Source: Pseudoalteromonas sp. H105
Lineage (GTDB): Bacteria > Pseudomonadota > Gammaproteobacteria > Enterobacterales > Alteromonadaceae
DNA: 64,000 bases
Reading direction: 5' to 3'
NCBI RefSeq assembly: GCF_001469215.1
Contig: NZ_LOFH01000014.1
Coordinates: 1-64,000 of the forward strand
Positions 16,476 through 25,394 of the stretch are shown piece after piece. The notes beneath the pieces were generated by a model. The model did no database searches. It saw only the letters and a program-made list of their open reading frames with translations, and was not told the DNA's origin. The position numbers were made by a program, and so were the translations under genes. Positions within the stretch are counted from its first letter, which is position 1; each line of letters begins with the position of its first letter.

Positions 16476-18966
16476 ATTGCGAATAAAACGCTAACCATTG
16501 CCGCTGCGCTAACGGGCGGCAATAGTGATACCCTTGGATAGCATGGCAACCTAAGCTAAATAAATACGTTTGTTGTGTTAATTTCTCTACGCCCTCGGCT
16601 ATGACCGTTAAGTTTAAATTTTTAGCCAGTGCAATAATCGCGGCAACAATTTCACTGTTTCCATATTCATCCGGCACTTTTGCTATAAAACTTGCATCAA
16701 TTTTCAAGGTATCAAATGGCAGCTTTGTTAAATAACTCAGCGCTGAATAACCCGTACCAAAATCATCCAAAGCAATATTGACACCAAGCGCTTTCACTTT
16801 TTGTAACTCCTTTTTAGCTTGAGTGAACGAGCTAATGAAGCTACTTTCTGTGAGCTCAATTTCTAGTAAACGCCCTGGAAGTTGATACTTAGTCAGCATG
16901 GTTTCAATGCTATTCGCTAATTTCCCCTGACTTAAATGACACGCAGAAATATTGATTGCCAATCGACCCGCTTTAACACCTAAAGCTTGCCATTGAGCAA
17001 GGTGTTTACCAGCCTGTTCAATCACCCATAAATCAAGTTGTACAATTAACCCCAGCTCTTCCGCTAGCGGAATAAAGTGAGCAGGAGAAATGACCCCTAA
17101 AGTAGGATCATGCCAGCGCAATAATGCCTCAACACCTTGAAAATTTTCAGTTTGAAGATTTAGCTTTGGTTGAAAATAAAGTTCAAACTCACTATTTTCT
17201 AGCGCAAATTGAAAACGGCTCATCATTGCTAGTCGCTCTAAAGAACGTGCGTTCATTGATGACTTGAATAGCTGAAAAGAGTTGCGACCTTGATCTTTAG
17301 AGCGGTACATCGCTATATCAGCATGCTTTAGGAGTGTTTCACTGTCTTGGCCATCATCGGGGTAAACGGCGGCGCCTAAAGAAGCGGTGATACGTACATC
17401 CGTTCCCTCTAACATAAAGGAGGCTTCTAAATTTTTTAGAATGATATTAGCTAGATTACTGACCGATTCAAAGTTTTCAACATTAAACAGCACAACAAAC
17501 TCATCCCCTCCCAAGCGAGCAAGGGTATCGCCTTCACCAAGTATGCTTTCTATCCGTTTTGCAACCAGCTGAAGTAATATGTCACCCGCACCATGCCCGA
17601 GCGTATCGTTGATTTCTTTAAATCTGTCTAAATCAATAAACATCACAGCCAGCATACTATTATCGCGATGAGCGCTGGCCAGTGCCATATTTAATCTGTC
17701 GTTAAATAGCCGCCTATTAGGTAACCCTGTTAATTCATCAAAATATGCGAGTTGAACTATTTTTTCTTCAGCGCATTTGCGCTCTGTAATATCACTAAAG
17801 ATAGCAGCGTATAATTTTTCACTATTATGTGGCTCTTTAATTTCAATGATCGTCAGCCATTCAACATATAATTCGCCATTTTTTTTACGATTACAGATTT
17901 CCCCTTGCCAAACCCCCTGCTCCTCAATTTGCTGCCACATTTGCTTATAGAAATGATCATCGTGTCGGCCAGAATTAAGTAAGCTAGGATTTTTTCCTAT
18001 CACTTCGAACTCTTTATAGCCTGTTAACTTTGTAAACGCAGGGTTTACTTGAATAATATTCCCTTCTTGGGAAGTGATCATTATGCCATCTAATGAAGAA
18101 TCTATAATCTTGTTGGCGAGGTAAAGGTTTCGTTGTGAATGCTGAAGTGCTACATCCCGTTGTTGGAGTACTTTTTCGAGCTCACAACAATACGCACTCT
18201 CAATTTCATTAATTAAATGCTCAAGTGACAATACACCTTTAATGACGCCTTCTTCGATAACAATTAAATGCCGAACATGGTTATGAGACATTAATCGGTA
18301 TGCATCAAATAGACTCCCCGATGGACTAATTTGATGAACAGATCGATTAGCAAAATCCCAACATAACCCATCACCAAAGTGATCTAAAATTAAGTTCAAC
18401 AAATCACGCTGAGTTATAATACCGTGCTCTTGCAACTGTTCATTATAAACAAGAATGGCTTTATCATTACGCTGGCGCATTTTAGCGATCGCCTCAGTCA
18501 CAACCATATCGCTTGGTACAATCAGGATATTTTTATTGTATTGATCGTTAATAGTTCTAAATTGCAAATAGTGATCTAACCCTTGATTACGTACAATATC
18601 GCTAATACTTAGCACACCGCATGACAAGCTATTTTCATCGGTTACTAACAAATGCCGCACGCCATTTTGATGAAAAATAAGCGCCGCATCACTTAAAAGC
18701 TGTTTACTTGAAACTGTTAAAACAGGTGATGACATGACGTTTTCAATTGCAATATTTTTCACTGACTGCTCAGTGAGGTCGAGCTTCATACAATCAGACT
18801 CTGTCCAAACACCAATAATATCTTGCTGCCCTCTCACAAATATAGCGCTCACATTATGCGCTCGCATCTGCTTCACTGCTTCTATGAGTCGAGTGTCTTT
18901 TGCGCAAGCAATAACCTTGTTAGTATATACATCATGAACTTTTTGATAACGGCTATTTTGGGGCAT
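16462..18966 (-). CDS. CBS-CBS-PAS-GGDEF-EAL c-di-GMP signalling protein
   Basis: 834 residues from the ATG at 18966; a TTG at 19023 would add 19 residues. Four CBS motifs form two Bateman modules (about 13-125 and 140-255), suggesting adenine-nucleotide binding. A PAS domain follows (about 285-400, with QVNPAFTKLTGY), then a GGDEF domain with an intact GGDEF at about residue 486 and no RxxD inhibitory site, then an EAL domain with GVEALLRW, NISACHL, ELTESS, DDFGTGYSAL, KIDASF, AEGVEK and QGYHYCRP. No transmembrane segment is evident, so it should be cytoplasmic. Both catalytic domains look competent; the net activity cannot be read from sequence. Confidence 0.9.
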   Translation of the reverse strand: MPQNSRYQKVHDVYTNKVIACAKDTRLIEAVKQMRAHNVSAIFVRGQQDIIGVWTESDCMKLDLTEQSVKNIAIENVMSSPVLTVSSKQLLSDAALIFHQNGVRHLLVTDENSLSCGVLSISDIVRNQGLDHYLQFRTINDQYNKNILIVPSDMVVTEAIAKMRQRNDKAILVYNEQLQEHGIITQRDLLNLILDHFGDGLCWDFANRSVHQISPSGSLFDAYRLMSHNHVRHLIVIEEGVIKGVLSLEHLINEIESAYCCELEKVLQQRDVALQHSQRNLYLANKIIDSSLDGIMITSQEGNIIQVNPAFTKLTGYKEFEVIGKNPSLLNSGRHDDHFYKQMWQQIEEQGVWQGEICNRKKNGELYVEWLTIIEIKEPHNSEKLYAAIFSDITERKCAEEKIVQLAYFDELTGLPNRRLFNDRLNMALASAHRDNSMLAVMFIDLDRFKEINDTLGHGAGDILLQLVAKRIESILGEGDTLARLGGDEFVVLFNVENFESVSNLANIILKNLEASFMLEGTDVRITASLGAAVYPDDGQDSETLLKHADIAMYRSKDQGRNSFQLFKSSMNARSLERLAMMSRFQFALENSEFELYFQPKLNLQTENFQGVEALLRWHDPTLGVISPAHFIPLAEELGLIVQLDLWVIEQAGKHLAQWQALGVKAGRLAINISACHLSQGKLANSIETMLTKYQLPGRLLEIELTESSFISSFTQAKKELQKVKALGVNIALDDFGTGYSALSYLTKLPFDTLKIDASFIAKVPDEYGNSEIVAAIIALAKNLNLTVIAEGVEKLTQQTYLFSLGCHAIQGYHYCRPLAQRQWLAFYSQFTQR

Positions 18967-19041
18967 AATCGAGTTCTTTGAGGCGATCGGGTCTTGAAGT
19001 ATATATAACCTCAATAAATACAACTTGATTTAGGACAATAA

Positions 19042-19338
19042 ATGAGTAATTTTCAACCATTAATACTGATTTACAACCAAGAAATTGATATTATTGAAGA
19101 GCCTAGCGATCTCGAAAATTTACTGTATGGGATGAGTGAAACCCAACAAAAAGACGTGGTTTTATTGGATAAAACAGCAAGCTATAGAACACTAAAGAAT
19201 ATTCCTTTACCCGCGTTATCATCACGCGAATTGGCCACATTAGTTAAACATTATCTAGCAAAAGAGGGGCAATGCTGTTTAGCTAAAATAGACCACATAA
19301 CACCGGCTCAAGCGTTTGATTTATTAGCTATCAACTAG
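19042..19338 (+). CDS. Small conserved protein, possibly DUF4144-like
   Basis: 98 residues, acidic at the N terminus, ATG start with AGGACAATAA upstream. It lacks a signal peptide or membrane segment. The pattern (short N-terminal beta strand, acidic helix, then a C-terminal LVKHYLAKEGQCCLAKIDHI segment) recalls the DUF4144 proteins of Vibrio and relatives, but this is from memory and uncertain. It is divergent from the CBS-PAS-GGDEF-EAL gene and overlaps the histone-deacetylase-like gene tail to tail by 15 bp (19324-19338). No function can be assigned. Confidence 0.6.
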   Translation: MSNFQPLILIYNQEIDIIEEPSDLENLLYGMSETQQKDVVLLDKTASYRTLKNIPLPALSSRELATLVKHYLAKEGQCCLAKIDHITPAQAFDLLAIN

Positions 19339-20241
19339 CGCTTTAATATGTGCAACCGCACTTCGGCCTAAAGCCGATAAGGCATACCCCCCCTCAAGGT
19401 AAGAGATTATCCCTTTGCAATTGAGCTCCTGACTCATTGATGCTAATTGCTCTGTTAACCAGATATAATCTTCCTCGACAAATTTCAAGCTCGCCATATC
19501 ATCTTCAAGGTGCGCATCAAAGCCTGCACTAATAAAAATGAGCTCAGGCTTAAAAGCAGACAATTTAGGTAACCACTGCTGAGTGTAGAGTGCTTTTAAG
19601 TCATTACCGTCACTGGCGATAGGCAGTGGTGAATTCACTAATGTGGCATTATTTTCAATGGCAGTATTAGGGTAAAAAGGATATTGAAATAAGGAGCAAA
19701 AAAGAACGCTGTCATCATCCATAAAAATATCTTGTGTGCCATTACCGTGGTGCACATCAAAATCAACAATAGCAATGCGTTTAACGCCTTTGCTTTGTGC
19801 ATACCTAACCGCAATAGCTAAATTGTTATACACGCAGAACCCGCTCGATACAGAGCGTGTAGCATGATGTCCCGGTGGCCTGACAGAGCAAAAAGCCGCA
19901 TCTAAATTATCAGCAAGCACTTCATCAACTGCCAGTAAGCCTGCACCCACAGCTCGTTCAACTGCCTTTAAAGAATCAGGGCATAACCAAGTGTCACCAT
20001 CTAACGAGGCTAGTCCTTCTTTTGGTAGGGTGTTTTCAACATGTTTAACAAGAGACTCATCATGCACAAGCAAATAATGTTCTCTTGATGCTTTTGGCGC
20101 TTGCTTTTGTTCAATTGCAATATCCAACCCACTGGCGAGTAGGCGATCTGCTATTGCATCTAAGCGTTCAGGACACTCTGGATGATCAATTATCATTTTA
20201 TGTTTACGACAGTGCGGATGAGAGATAATTGCAGTACGCAT
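19324..20241 (-). CDS. Histone deacetylase superfamily hydrolase (zinc amidohydrolase)
   Basis: A 305-residue arginase-fold metal hydrolase. Catalytic signatures: the tandem His in RPPGHHATRS, the metal-binding DFDVHHGNGTQDIF, SAGFDAHLEDD supplying the third metal ligand, and the C-terminal LEGGYALSAL. Bacterial members include acetoin-utilisation-like proteins and acetylpolyamine amidohydrolases; the actual substrate is not evident. AGGAGCTTTGT precedes the ATG on the minus strand. It lies downstream of the serine hydrolase operon but a hairpin at 20278-20301 intervenes. Confidence 0.93.
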   Translation of the reverse strand: MRTAIISHPHCRKHKMIIDHPECPERLDAIADRLLASGLDIAIEQKQAPKASREHYLLVHDESLVKHVENTLPKEGLASLDGDTWLCPDSLKAVERAVGAGLLAVDEVLADNLDAAFCSVRPPGHHATRSVSSGFCVYNNLAIAVRYAQSKGVKRIAIVDFDVHHGNGTQDIFMDDDSVLFCSLFQYPFYPNTAIENNATLVNSPLPIASDGNDLKALYTQQWLPKLSAFKPELIFISAGFDAHLEDDMASLKFVEEDYIWLTEQLASMSQELNCKGIISYLEGGYALSALGRSAVAHIKALVDS

Positions 20242-20277
20242 ACAAAGCTCCTAATAAGTTCACGTGGTTAACTATAA

Positions 20278-20301
20278 CAAAGCCACCCGAAGGTGGCTTT
20301 G
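20278..20301 (-). terminator. Terminator after the serine hydrolase operon
   Basis: CAAAGCCACC pairs with GGTGGCTTTG around a short CGAA-type loop. On the minus strand the stem runs into TTTGTT. It lies between the hydrolase stop (20338) and the deacetylase-like start (20241). Confidence 0.7.
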
Positions 20302-20337
20302 CGACTTTGGTTTACTATCATACAGTTGTATGCAATT

Positions 20338-21885
20338 TTATTGTTTTGCTTTTAAGGTCAAATTTCTAAAGTCAAAACTAAAGTCCGTCACCGCTGTTGA
20401 GACTGCTCGCATTTTTGCCTGCTCTACGCGGTTTTTAGCACTCATATCAAACGTAATATAGGCATCCGCTTCCAGTAGCTTCTCATCCCACTTTACAATA
20501 AACGTATTACCAGTGTAATGCTCAAGCTGACCTTTTAAGCGCTTGGTATGGGTAAAATCAATACGTAATTTTCCATCTAACTCTTCCACAACCACATCGC
20601 CATACCAGTCATCATGAAGCGTTCCGGTATAATTGATAGCAGGTAACTGAGGTTGATAATCTGCAGGGGCTTCAGGAGACGCGGTTTGATACGCTTTTTG
20701 CTTACCCTCGAAGTGCTTTTTCGCCAACATTTCAACCCAATCTTTATCTTCAAGGTTAAGTGCGTCTTCAAGCACTTCATGTGTAATGGCCGACAGCGCA
20801 CTGAATGCTTGTTGATTACTTAAGATAACGATGCCTAAGCTTTTCTCTGGCACCAAGGTAACCTGTGATACCATCCCTAGAATACCTCCACCATGGGCTA
20901 ATTTTTTTACACCATGATAATCTTCAATACTCCAACCTAAGCCGTACCCCCTAAACTGCTGATGGTAGGCTTCATACGCACTTTTAGATGCTAAAGACGT
21001 AATGTGTGGATGCCACATTTGTATTTGCTGTTGCTCACTAAAGAGCTGCTCACCATTTGGCATTTTACCACCAGCAAGTTGAGTGCGTAACCACTGACTC
21101 ATATCACTGACACTCGAAGCAATGGCGCCTGCGCCCCTAAAATCCTCTAGGTAGTTCACAAAAAATGGGTGTAGTTTGCCATCCATAGGAATATGACCCG
21201 TCGCCCAGTTTTTATTACTGCGTGGAATGCGTGAAAAACCGGCTCGCGAGTTATTCATATTTAGCGGCTGTAGCATGTTTTTTTCAATGTAGTCGTTCCA
21301 GCTCATACCAGAAACACGGGCAACGACTTCACCAGCGGTCACAAACATTAAGTTGTTATAGGCATATTTACTGCGAAAACTACTTGCCGGCTTTAAATAC
21401 TTTAAACCTGCTAAGATTTCTTCTATCGATTTATCGGTATCAGGCCAAATCATCAAGTCACCTTGACCTAACCCTAAGCCACTACGATGGCTTAATAAAT
21501 CACGAATCGTCATTTCACGAGTCACATAAGCATCATACAAACGAAATTCAGGCAAATGGTCGATGACCTTGTCATCCCAGCTTATTTTGTTTTCATCAAC
21601 CAGTTTGGCTAACGCCGCAGCGGTAAAAGCTTTTGTATTTGACGCTATACCAAACAGCGTGTTTTTGTTTACTTTACTACCCGTGTCCAAGTGAGTAACA
21701 CCAAACCCTTTCGCAAATACTACTTTATCATTTTCAACAACAGCCACCGCCATGCCTGGTACATCAAAGCGTGCCATAGATTTTTTAATAACTTGATTTA
21801 ACTGTTCAGTATTAACTTGTGCTTGGGCACAAAACGATAAACCCGTTAACAGTGTTGCTGCGATGGCTAATCTTTTCAATTTCAT
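20338..21885 (-). CDS. Exported serine hydrolase, class C beta-lactamase/DD-peptidase fold
   Basis: 515 residues with a signal peptide (cleavage near residue 22, AQA). The beta-lactamase-like domain shows the nucleophile motif SNTK (S82-K85), a tyrosine motif in KYAYNNLMF, and HGG in KLAHGGGILG. The C-terminal about 110 residues form a DUF3471-like beta domain. The family covers penicillin-binding, esterase and D-aminopeptidase activities, and the C-terminal domain points away from true beta-lactamase function. It is the last gene of the minus-strand run creA, unknown, LysE-type, gamma-glutamylcyclotransferase-like and this gene (gaps of 4-20 bp). Confidence 0.9.
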   Translation of the reverse strand: MKLKRLAIAATLLTGLSFCAQAQVNTEQLNQVIKKSMARFDVPGMAVAVVENDKVVFAKGFGVTHLDTGSKVNKNTLFGIASNTKAFTAAALAKLVDENKISWDDKVIDHLPEFRLYDAYVTREMTIRDLLSHRSGLGLGQGDLMIWPDTDKSIEEILAGLKYLKPASSFRSKYAYNNLMFVTAGEVVARVSGMSWNDYIEKNMLQPLNMNNSRAGFSRIPRSNKNWATGHIPMDGKLHPFFVNYLEDFRGAGAIASSVSDMSQWLRTQLAGGKMPNGEQLFSEQQQIQMWHPHITSLASKSAYEAYHQQFRGYGLGWSIEDYHGVKKLAHGGGILGMVSQVTLVPEKSLGIVILSNQQAFSALSAITHEVLEDALNLEDKDWVEMLAKKHFEGKQKAYQTASPEAPADYQPQLPAINYTGTLHDDWYGDVVVEELDGKLRIDFTHTKRLKGQLEHYTGNTFIVKWDEKLLEADAYITFDMSAKNRVEQAKMRAVSTAVTDFSFDFRNLTLKAKQ

Positions 21886-21905
21886 AACATTCCTTGGCGT
21901 ATTTT

Positions 21906-22400
21906 TTATTGTTGATGTATGGCAAACTCAATAGCTGCGCGTGCTTTATCGCTATCTTGGCAAGTAGACCTAGATTTAATGTTTTCACTGTACGCATTTG
22001 GTAGTTCAGCTTCAAGCGCACCGCGATGAACGTGCTCTATGTACCAGTCATAAGGTAGGATTGATGCATCTGTGGTGTTTGCAATATAACAATGTGCGGT
22101 TATTCGCTCGCCATTTAACAACGTCACTTCGATATCAGCGCAATCGTAGCGTGGCCCTTCAATGTCATCGAGTATGGCTTTCTCACTCGCGGTTAACTGA
22201 TACACAACCCCATAAACCAGGGCTCCTTTTTCGTTGCTCTGTTCAATGCTGCATTTACCCGACCCATCTAAGCTAAGCATATCAAAGGTTAGCTTATACC
22301 CCGCTAATGTAGCGGTACCAATACGCTTCACTTCAGGGAGTCGCGCAAGTAAACGCTTTGATGACATGTTTGACCCAAACGAAAAGTTATAAAGTGTCAT
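21906..22400 (-). CDS. Gamma-glutamylcyclotransferase-like protein
   Basis: A 164-residue protein of the GGCT/AIG2-like beta-barrel family. The substrate-binding loop is seen as NFSFGSNM (family YGSN/FGSN) and the catalytic acid region as ILDDIEGPRYD. It has no signal peptide. Family members release 5-oxoproline from gamma-glutamyl compounds, though many bacterial members are uncharacterised. AGGAGTAAATAATT precedes the ATG. It sits 12 bp after the LysE-type gene and 20 bp before the serine hydrolase. A link to amino-acid or peptide turnover is plausible from context. Confidence 0.87.
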   Translation of the reverse strand: MTLYNFSFGSNMSSKRLLARLPEVKRIGTATLAGYKLTFDMLSLDGSGKCSIEQSNEKGALVYGVVYQLTASEKAILDDIEGPRYDCADIEVTLLNGERITAHCYIANTTDASILPYDWYIEHVHRGALEAELPNAYSENIKSRSTCQDSDKARAAIEFAIHQQ

Positions 22401-22412
22401 AATTATTTACTC

Positions 22413-23036
22413 CTATAAAACTACGCGTAATGCTAATGCGATTAAAACCACGCCTATACCACGGTCGAACCAATAACCACTTTTTTTAAAAAATCCTCGT
22501 ACGGCAGACTTTGATAACACTAATGATAAAAACGAAAACCAAACCCACGTTGCAACAGCCATATACACTCCGTAACCTGCTTGCACTAACAAGGGTGTTG
22601 TTTGACTGATCACCAAAGTAAATAACGACATAAAGAATAGTGTTGCTTTAGGGTTGAGTGCATTCGTTAAAAAGCCACGACGAAACGCAACCCAAACAGG
22701 CTCCTCACTTTGGATTTGAGGTACTTCTTCGCGCAAGTTGTCTGCGGGCTTAGCGCTTCGGAGTGCTTGAAATCCTATGTATGCCAAATAAGCGCCTGCT
22801 AAGTATTTTAACGCCATAAAGACAGTCGGTGATTGAGCTAACAATACCGCAACCCCCAATAAGCAGTAACCCACATGAAGTAAAATCGCTAAGCCAACAC
22901 CAAAGCTAGTCCATAGCGCATTACGCCGACCATGTTGGATGCTTTGTTTAAGTACAATTGCAAAGTCGGGACCTGGGCTTGCTACCGCAAAAAAGTGTGC
23001 TAACGCTATGAGGATAAATTCATCTAAATAATTCAA
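22413..23036 (-). CDS. LysE/RhtB family amino-acid exporter
   Basis: A 207-residue inner-membrane protein with about six hydrophobic segments. The N-terminal family signature AVASPGPDFAIVLKQSIQHGRR (shown here in part) and FLTNALNPKATLFFMSLF are diagnostic of the LysE/RhtB translocators, which export amino acids or derivatives by proton antiport. The start is a TTG only 4 nt after the upstream stop, with GGAT positioned as Shine-Dalgarno, suggesting translational coupling. Substrate unknown. It lies next to a gamma-glutamylcyclotransferase-like gene, compatible with amino-acid overflow disposal. Confidence 0.92.
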   Translation of the reverse strand: MNYLDEFILIALAHFFAVASPGPDFAIVLKQSIQHGRRNALWTSFGVGLAILLHVGYCLLGVAVLLAQSPTVFMALKYLAGAYLAYIGFQALRSAKPADNLREEVPQIQSEEPVWVAFRRGFLTNALNPKATLFFMSLFTLVISQTTPLLVQAGYGVYMAVATWVWFSFLSLVLSKSAVRGFFKKSGYWFDRGIGVVLIALALRVVL

Positions 23037-23040
23037 ATTG

Positions 23041-23823
23041 TTATCCGGCCTTTTTTTCGTCTAACGCGAGTAAAAGTGGGTTTGCAGTTTCATTTAAGAG
23101 TGCCTTTATTTCTTTTTGCGCTTTCTTAAATTGACTGCGCAAGTGTGGCTTAAGGTGCTTTTTAGAGTCATTGTGGCCTTTAAAGTGACATATTAAAGCG
23201 TGCATAAATAAGGTTTGTGATTCAGTTAATGCAGCTTGTCTATTCGCGTAAGGGTTATAGCACGACCCGCAGCCACCTTTAAACTGGTAAACCGTATTAC
23301 TCATCATCACACCAAACCCTAAAAAGCACGCAAGCGCATCACTGGCCTGTGGTAAGAACTCTTTACCACCTGGCGGTAACACACCAACATGGTGGATCAT
23401 GATCGTTGCCAATGTGCCAGCAAAGCTCGCCACTAAATCCTGTGGTTGATTTATTTGATTTGGATTAAACGACACATTAATTAAATGTGGCGGCGCAACG
23501 ATTAACGTACTGTTTGGCGAACGCAATGTGTCTGTAAATTCAAAATGCGGAAACACTTGTGGCCGAAGCTGCGCAGGTCCAACAAGTTGAATCGGCCACG
23601 CTTGCATCCCCGCATAACCTACAACACGTTGAAATACCTTGCTAGCCATTTCTTCAATGCTTGATACAGGATCTGGAAAACATTGATGATTTGGTAAAAC
23701 CAACTGTGTTTTATTAATAAAAAACTCACTGTCAAAATGCTCAACAGCCCACACAAACGTATCAATTAACCATTGTTGCTCTTGCGCGTCTAACAACGGT
23801 TTAGATTTAAATAACGCTAACAT
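23041..23823 (-). CDS. Conserved protein of unknown function with a GGCGSCYN motif
   Basis: 260 residues from the ATG at 23823; a TTG two codons upstream is possible. I do not recognise the family. It has no signal peptide or clear membrane span. Notable features are a C-terminal GGCGSCYNPYANRQ segment with a CxxC pair (metal or redox site candidate), followed by a Lys/His-rich helix. It is coupled to the LysE-type gene (4 nt) and follows creA by 15 bp in a five-gene operon. Confidence 0.75.
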   Translation of the reverse strand: MLALFKSKPLLDAQEQQWLIDTFVWAVEHFDSEFFINKTQLVLPNHQCFPDPVSSIEEMASKVFQRVVGYAGMQAWPIQLVGPAQLRPQVFPHFEFTDTLRSPNSTLIVAPPHLINVSFNPNQINQPQDLVASFAGTLATIMIHHVGVLPPGGKEFLPQASDALACFLGFGVMMSNTVYQFKGGCGSCYNPYANRQAALTESQTLFMHALICHFKGHNDSKKHLKPHLRSQFKKAQKEIKALLNETANPLLLALDEKKAG

Positions 23824-23838
23824 AATCAACTCTTAATA

Positions 23839-24309
23839 TTATTGTTGGGTACTTGCCCATTGCCATGCCTGCGTATTATAAAGCGGCACAGTCGATAAAG
23901 CATGATGATGACTCCCTGTCGATTCTTTGGTTGAATACGACAGATATAATAAAGACCGTGTTTGTGCATCATAAATTCGACGTACTTTTAACGATTTAAA
24001 TAAAATACTTTTTGATGATTTAAAAACAATTTCACCAGACTTGCTTCGGTCAATGTCAACTAACTGCTCTGCTGTAATAGGGCCTGTTTGACGGCATGCA
24101 ATCGACATGTCCGACGGATCTGAAAAATCTAAATTCGCTTCAATGTGACTAATGTGGCATGTCACTCCTGTTACCAACGGGTCTTGTTGTGAAACTACTT
24201 TAATATCTTTTGTCGTGAATAACCCTAAACTCACTGACGCAGCATCGTCTGAGCACCCAACCTGCATGGCCGAAAGCACGACAATTCCTACCACATTTAA
24301 AAGTTTCAT
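23839..24309 (-). CDS. creA: CreA family exported protein
   Basis: 156 residues with an N-terminal hydrophobic segment ending VGCS, which may be a lipobox (VGC at about residue 19). The CreA hallmarks are visible: DIKVVSQQDPLVTGVTCHIS, a DPSDMSIACRQTGPI segment, EIVFKSSKSILFKSLKVRRIYDAQ and LYLSYSTK. E. coli CreA is a periplasmic protein of unknown function, named only from its position beside the creBCD genes, which are absent here. It is the first gene of the five-gene minus-strand operon; its promoter should be in 24310-24460. Confidence 0.9.
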   Translation of the reverse strand: MKLLNVVGIVVLSAMQVGCSDDAASVSLGLFTTKDIKVVSQQDPLVTGVTCHISHIEANLDFSDPSDMSIACRQTGPITAEQLVDIDRSKSGEIVFKSSKSILFKSLKVRRIYDAQTRSLLYLSYSTKESTGSHHHALSTVPLYNTQAWQWASTQQ

Positions 24310-24360
24310 ACCCTTTCCTTTTAATTCAAATTTAACGAGCTTTATCGCATTTATGTGTTA

Positions 24361-24395
24361 TATCCAAGCTGAATATTGAGGTAGCTTGGGTACAT
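24361..24395. repeat. Hairpin relic resembling the ends of the 52.7-kb repeat element
   Basis: TATCCAAGCT (24361-24370) and AGCTTGGGTA form an imperfect inverted repeat. The right half, TTGAGGTAGCTTGGGTA, matches the terminal repeat of the element at 52676-52939 at all but one position. It looks like two element ends brought together by internal deletion. It lies in the intergenic space between creA and the next plus-strand gene. Confidence 0.6.
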
Positions 24396-24460
24396 ATGGT
24401 TACATTTTTGTGATTGCTATGTTTCAATAATAACTTAAAAATTCTTCAACAACGAGATGC

Positions 24461-25054
24461 ATGACGATGAAAAAAGCCCTAATCCCCCTGTGTTTTTTTG
24501 CAACCAATGCTTACGCAATAGATGATTACTCCATCAGTGTTTATGCTGGACAAAACTTTAACCAATCACTTGAAACTAAGGAATCAATCGAAGTAGAACT
24601 TAAAGATAATCATCATCTTGCTCTGAGTATCGATCGTAATATTGATAAAGCCCGATATGGTTTTTTCTATTCTAAGAGTAAAAATGACTTTTCAACCGAG
24701 GCCGATAAACACGTCACCATGCAATACCTCTTATTTCAGAGCGCTGTAGAGGTTCCAATAAGCAATCACTTTAATGGCTATGTGGGGGCTCAGTTAGGTG
24801 CCAATTACGTGCAAACCAACTTTTCAGCCAACGATGTGTTTTTTGCTAGTGGGCTGTTTGGAGGCGTTGAATACTTGTTTAGTGACCAAGTTCGTATATT
24901 ATTTGAAACCCGTTGGCTGGCAACTATAGTTAACAACGACAGTGTTATAGATTGCACATTACCTGCAACCAAGAATGAGCAATGCCTATGGCATTTTGAC
25001 GGGGATGTTCTTAATCAATTTCAAACCAGTCTTGGATTTACTTTCCGCTTTTAA
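24461..25054 (+). CDS. Outer-membrane beta-barrel protein (small, OmpA/OmpW-like)
   Basis: 197 residues with a signal peptide (MKKALIPLCFFATNAYA) and mature alternating beta strands ending in the C-terminal motif LGFTFRF, where the terminal Phe is typical of outer-membrane insertion signals. No specific family is recognised; a surface-antigen-like or porin-like eight-stranded barrel is the best description. Two start codons, ATG at 24461 and ATG at 24467, are both possible; the second has better spacing from ACGAG. It is followed after 10 bp by a muconate-isomerase-like gene, probably in one transcript. Confidence 0.75.
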   Translation: MTMKKALIPLCFFATNAYAIDDYSISVYAGQNFNQSLETKESIEVELKDNHHLALSIDRNIDKARYGFFYSKSKNDFSTEADKHVTMQYLLFQSAVEVPISNHFNGYVGAQLGANYVQTNFSANDVFFASGLFGGVEYLFSDQVRILFETRWLATIVNNDSVIDCTLPATKNEQCLWHFDGDVLNQFQTSLGFTFRF

Positions 25055-25064
25055 GGAGTGTGTA

Positions 25065-25394
25065 ATGCCTCATATTGTAATTGAACATTCTGAAGATTTA
25101 CCTGTGCTACCACAAGTTCTGGTTGAAAAAGTACACCTAGCCACTTTCGAAAGTGGCTTATTCGAACTCGATACAATTAAAACTCGCGCAATCGCCTATA
25201 CCCACTATCAATTAGGAAATGGCAAAGAAGGGTTCATTCATGTCAGCGCACATATTATGCAAGGGCGTTCGCCATTACAGAAGCAACAACTCAGTGAGCA
25301 CTTATTAGCATGCTTAAAGCAGTATTGTAGAGAGTCAGATAGCTTGAGTGTCAACATTAATGATATGGATGAAGCAATCTACCGTAAATGTTAG
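25065..25394 (+). CDS. 5-carboxymethyl-2-hydroxymuconate isomerase family protein
   Basis: 109 residues from the ATG at 25065, with AAGGAGTGTGTA upstream. After Met removal the protein begins PHIVIEHSE, giving the N-terminal proline that is the catalytic base of the tautomerase superfamily. This fixes the start, because longer in-frame starts upstream would bury it. Family members (HpcD/CHMI) isomerise intermediates of homoprotocatechuate breakdown, but no other pathway genes are nearby, so the role here is open. Probably co-transcribed with the outer-membrane gene upstream. Confidence 0.88.
   Translation: MPHIVIEHSEDLPVLPQVLVEKVHLATFESGLFELDTIKTRAIAYTHYQLGNGKEGFIHVSAHIMQGRSPLQKQQLSEHLLACLKQYCRESDSLSVNINDMDEAIYRKC

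Noticed and set aside
20338..21885. Resistance beta-lactamase call for the serine hydrolase.
   Set aside because: It has SxxK and HGG motifs but the C-terminal extra domain and the metabolic operon point to a general hydrolase; resistance cannot be claimed.
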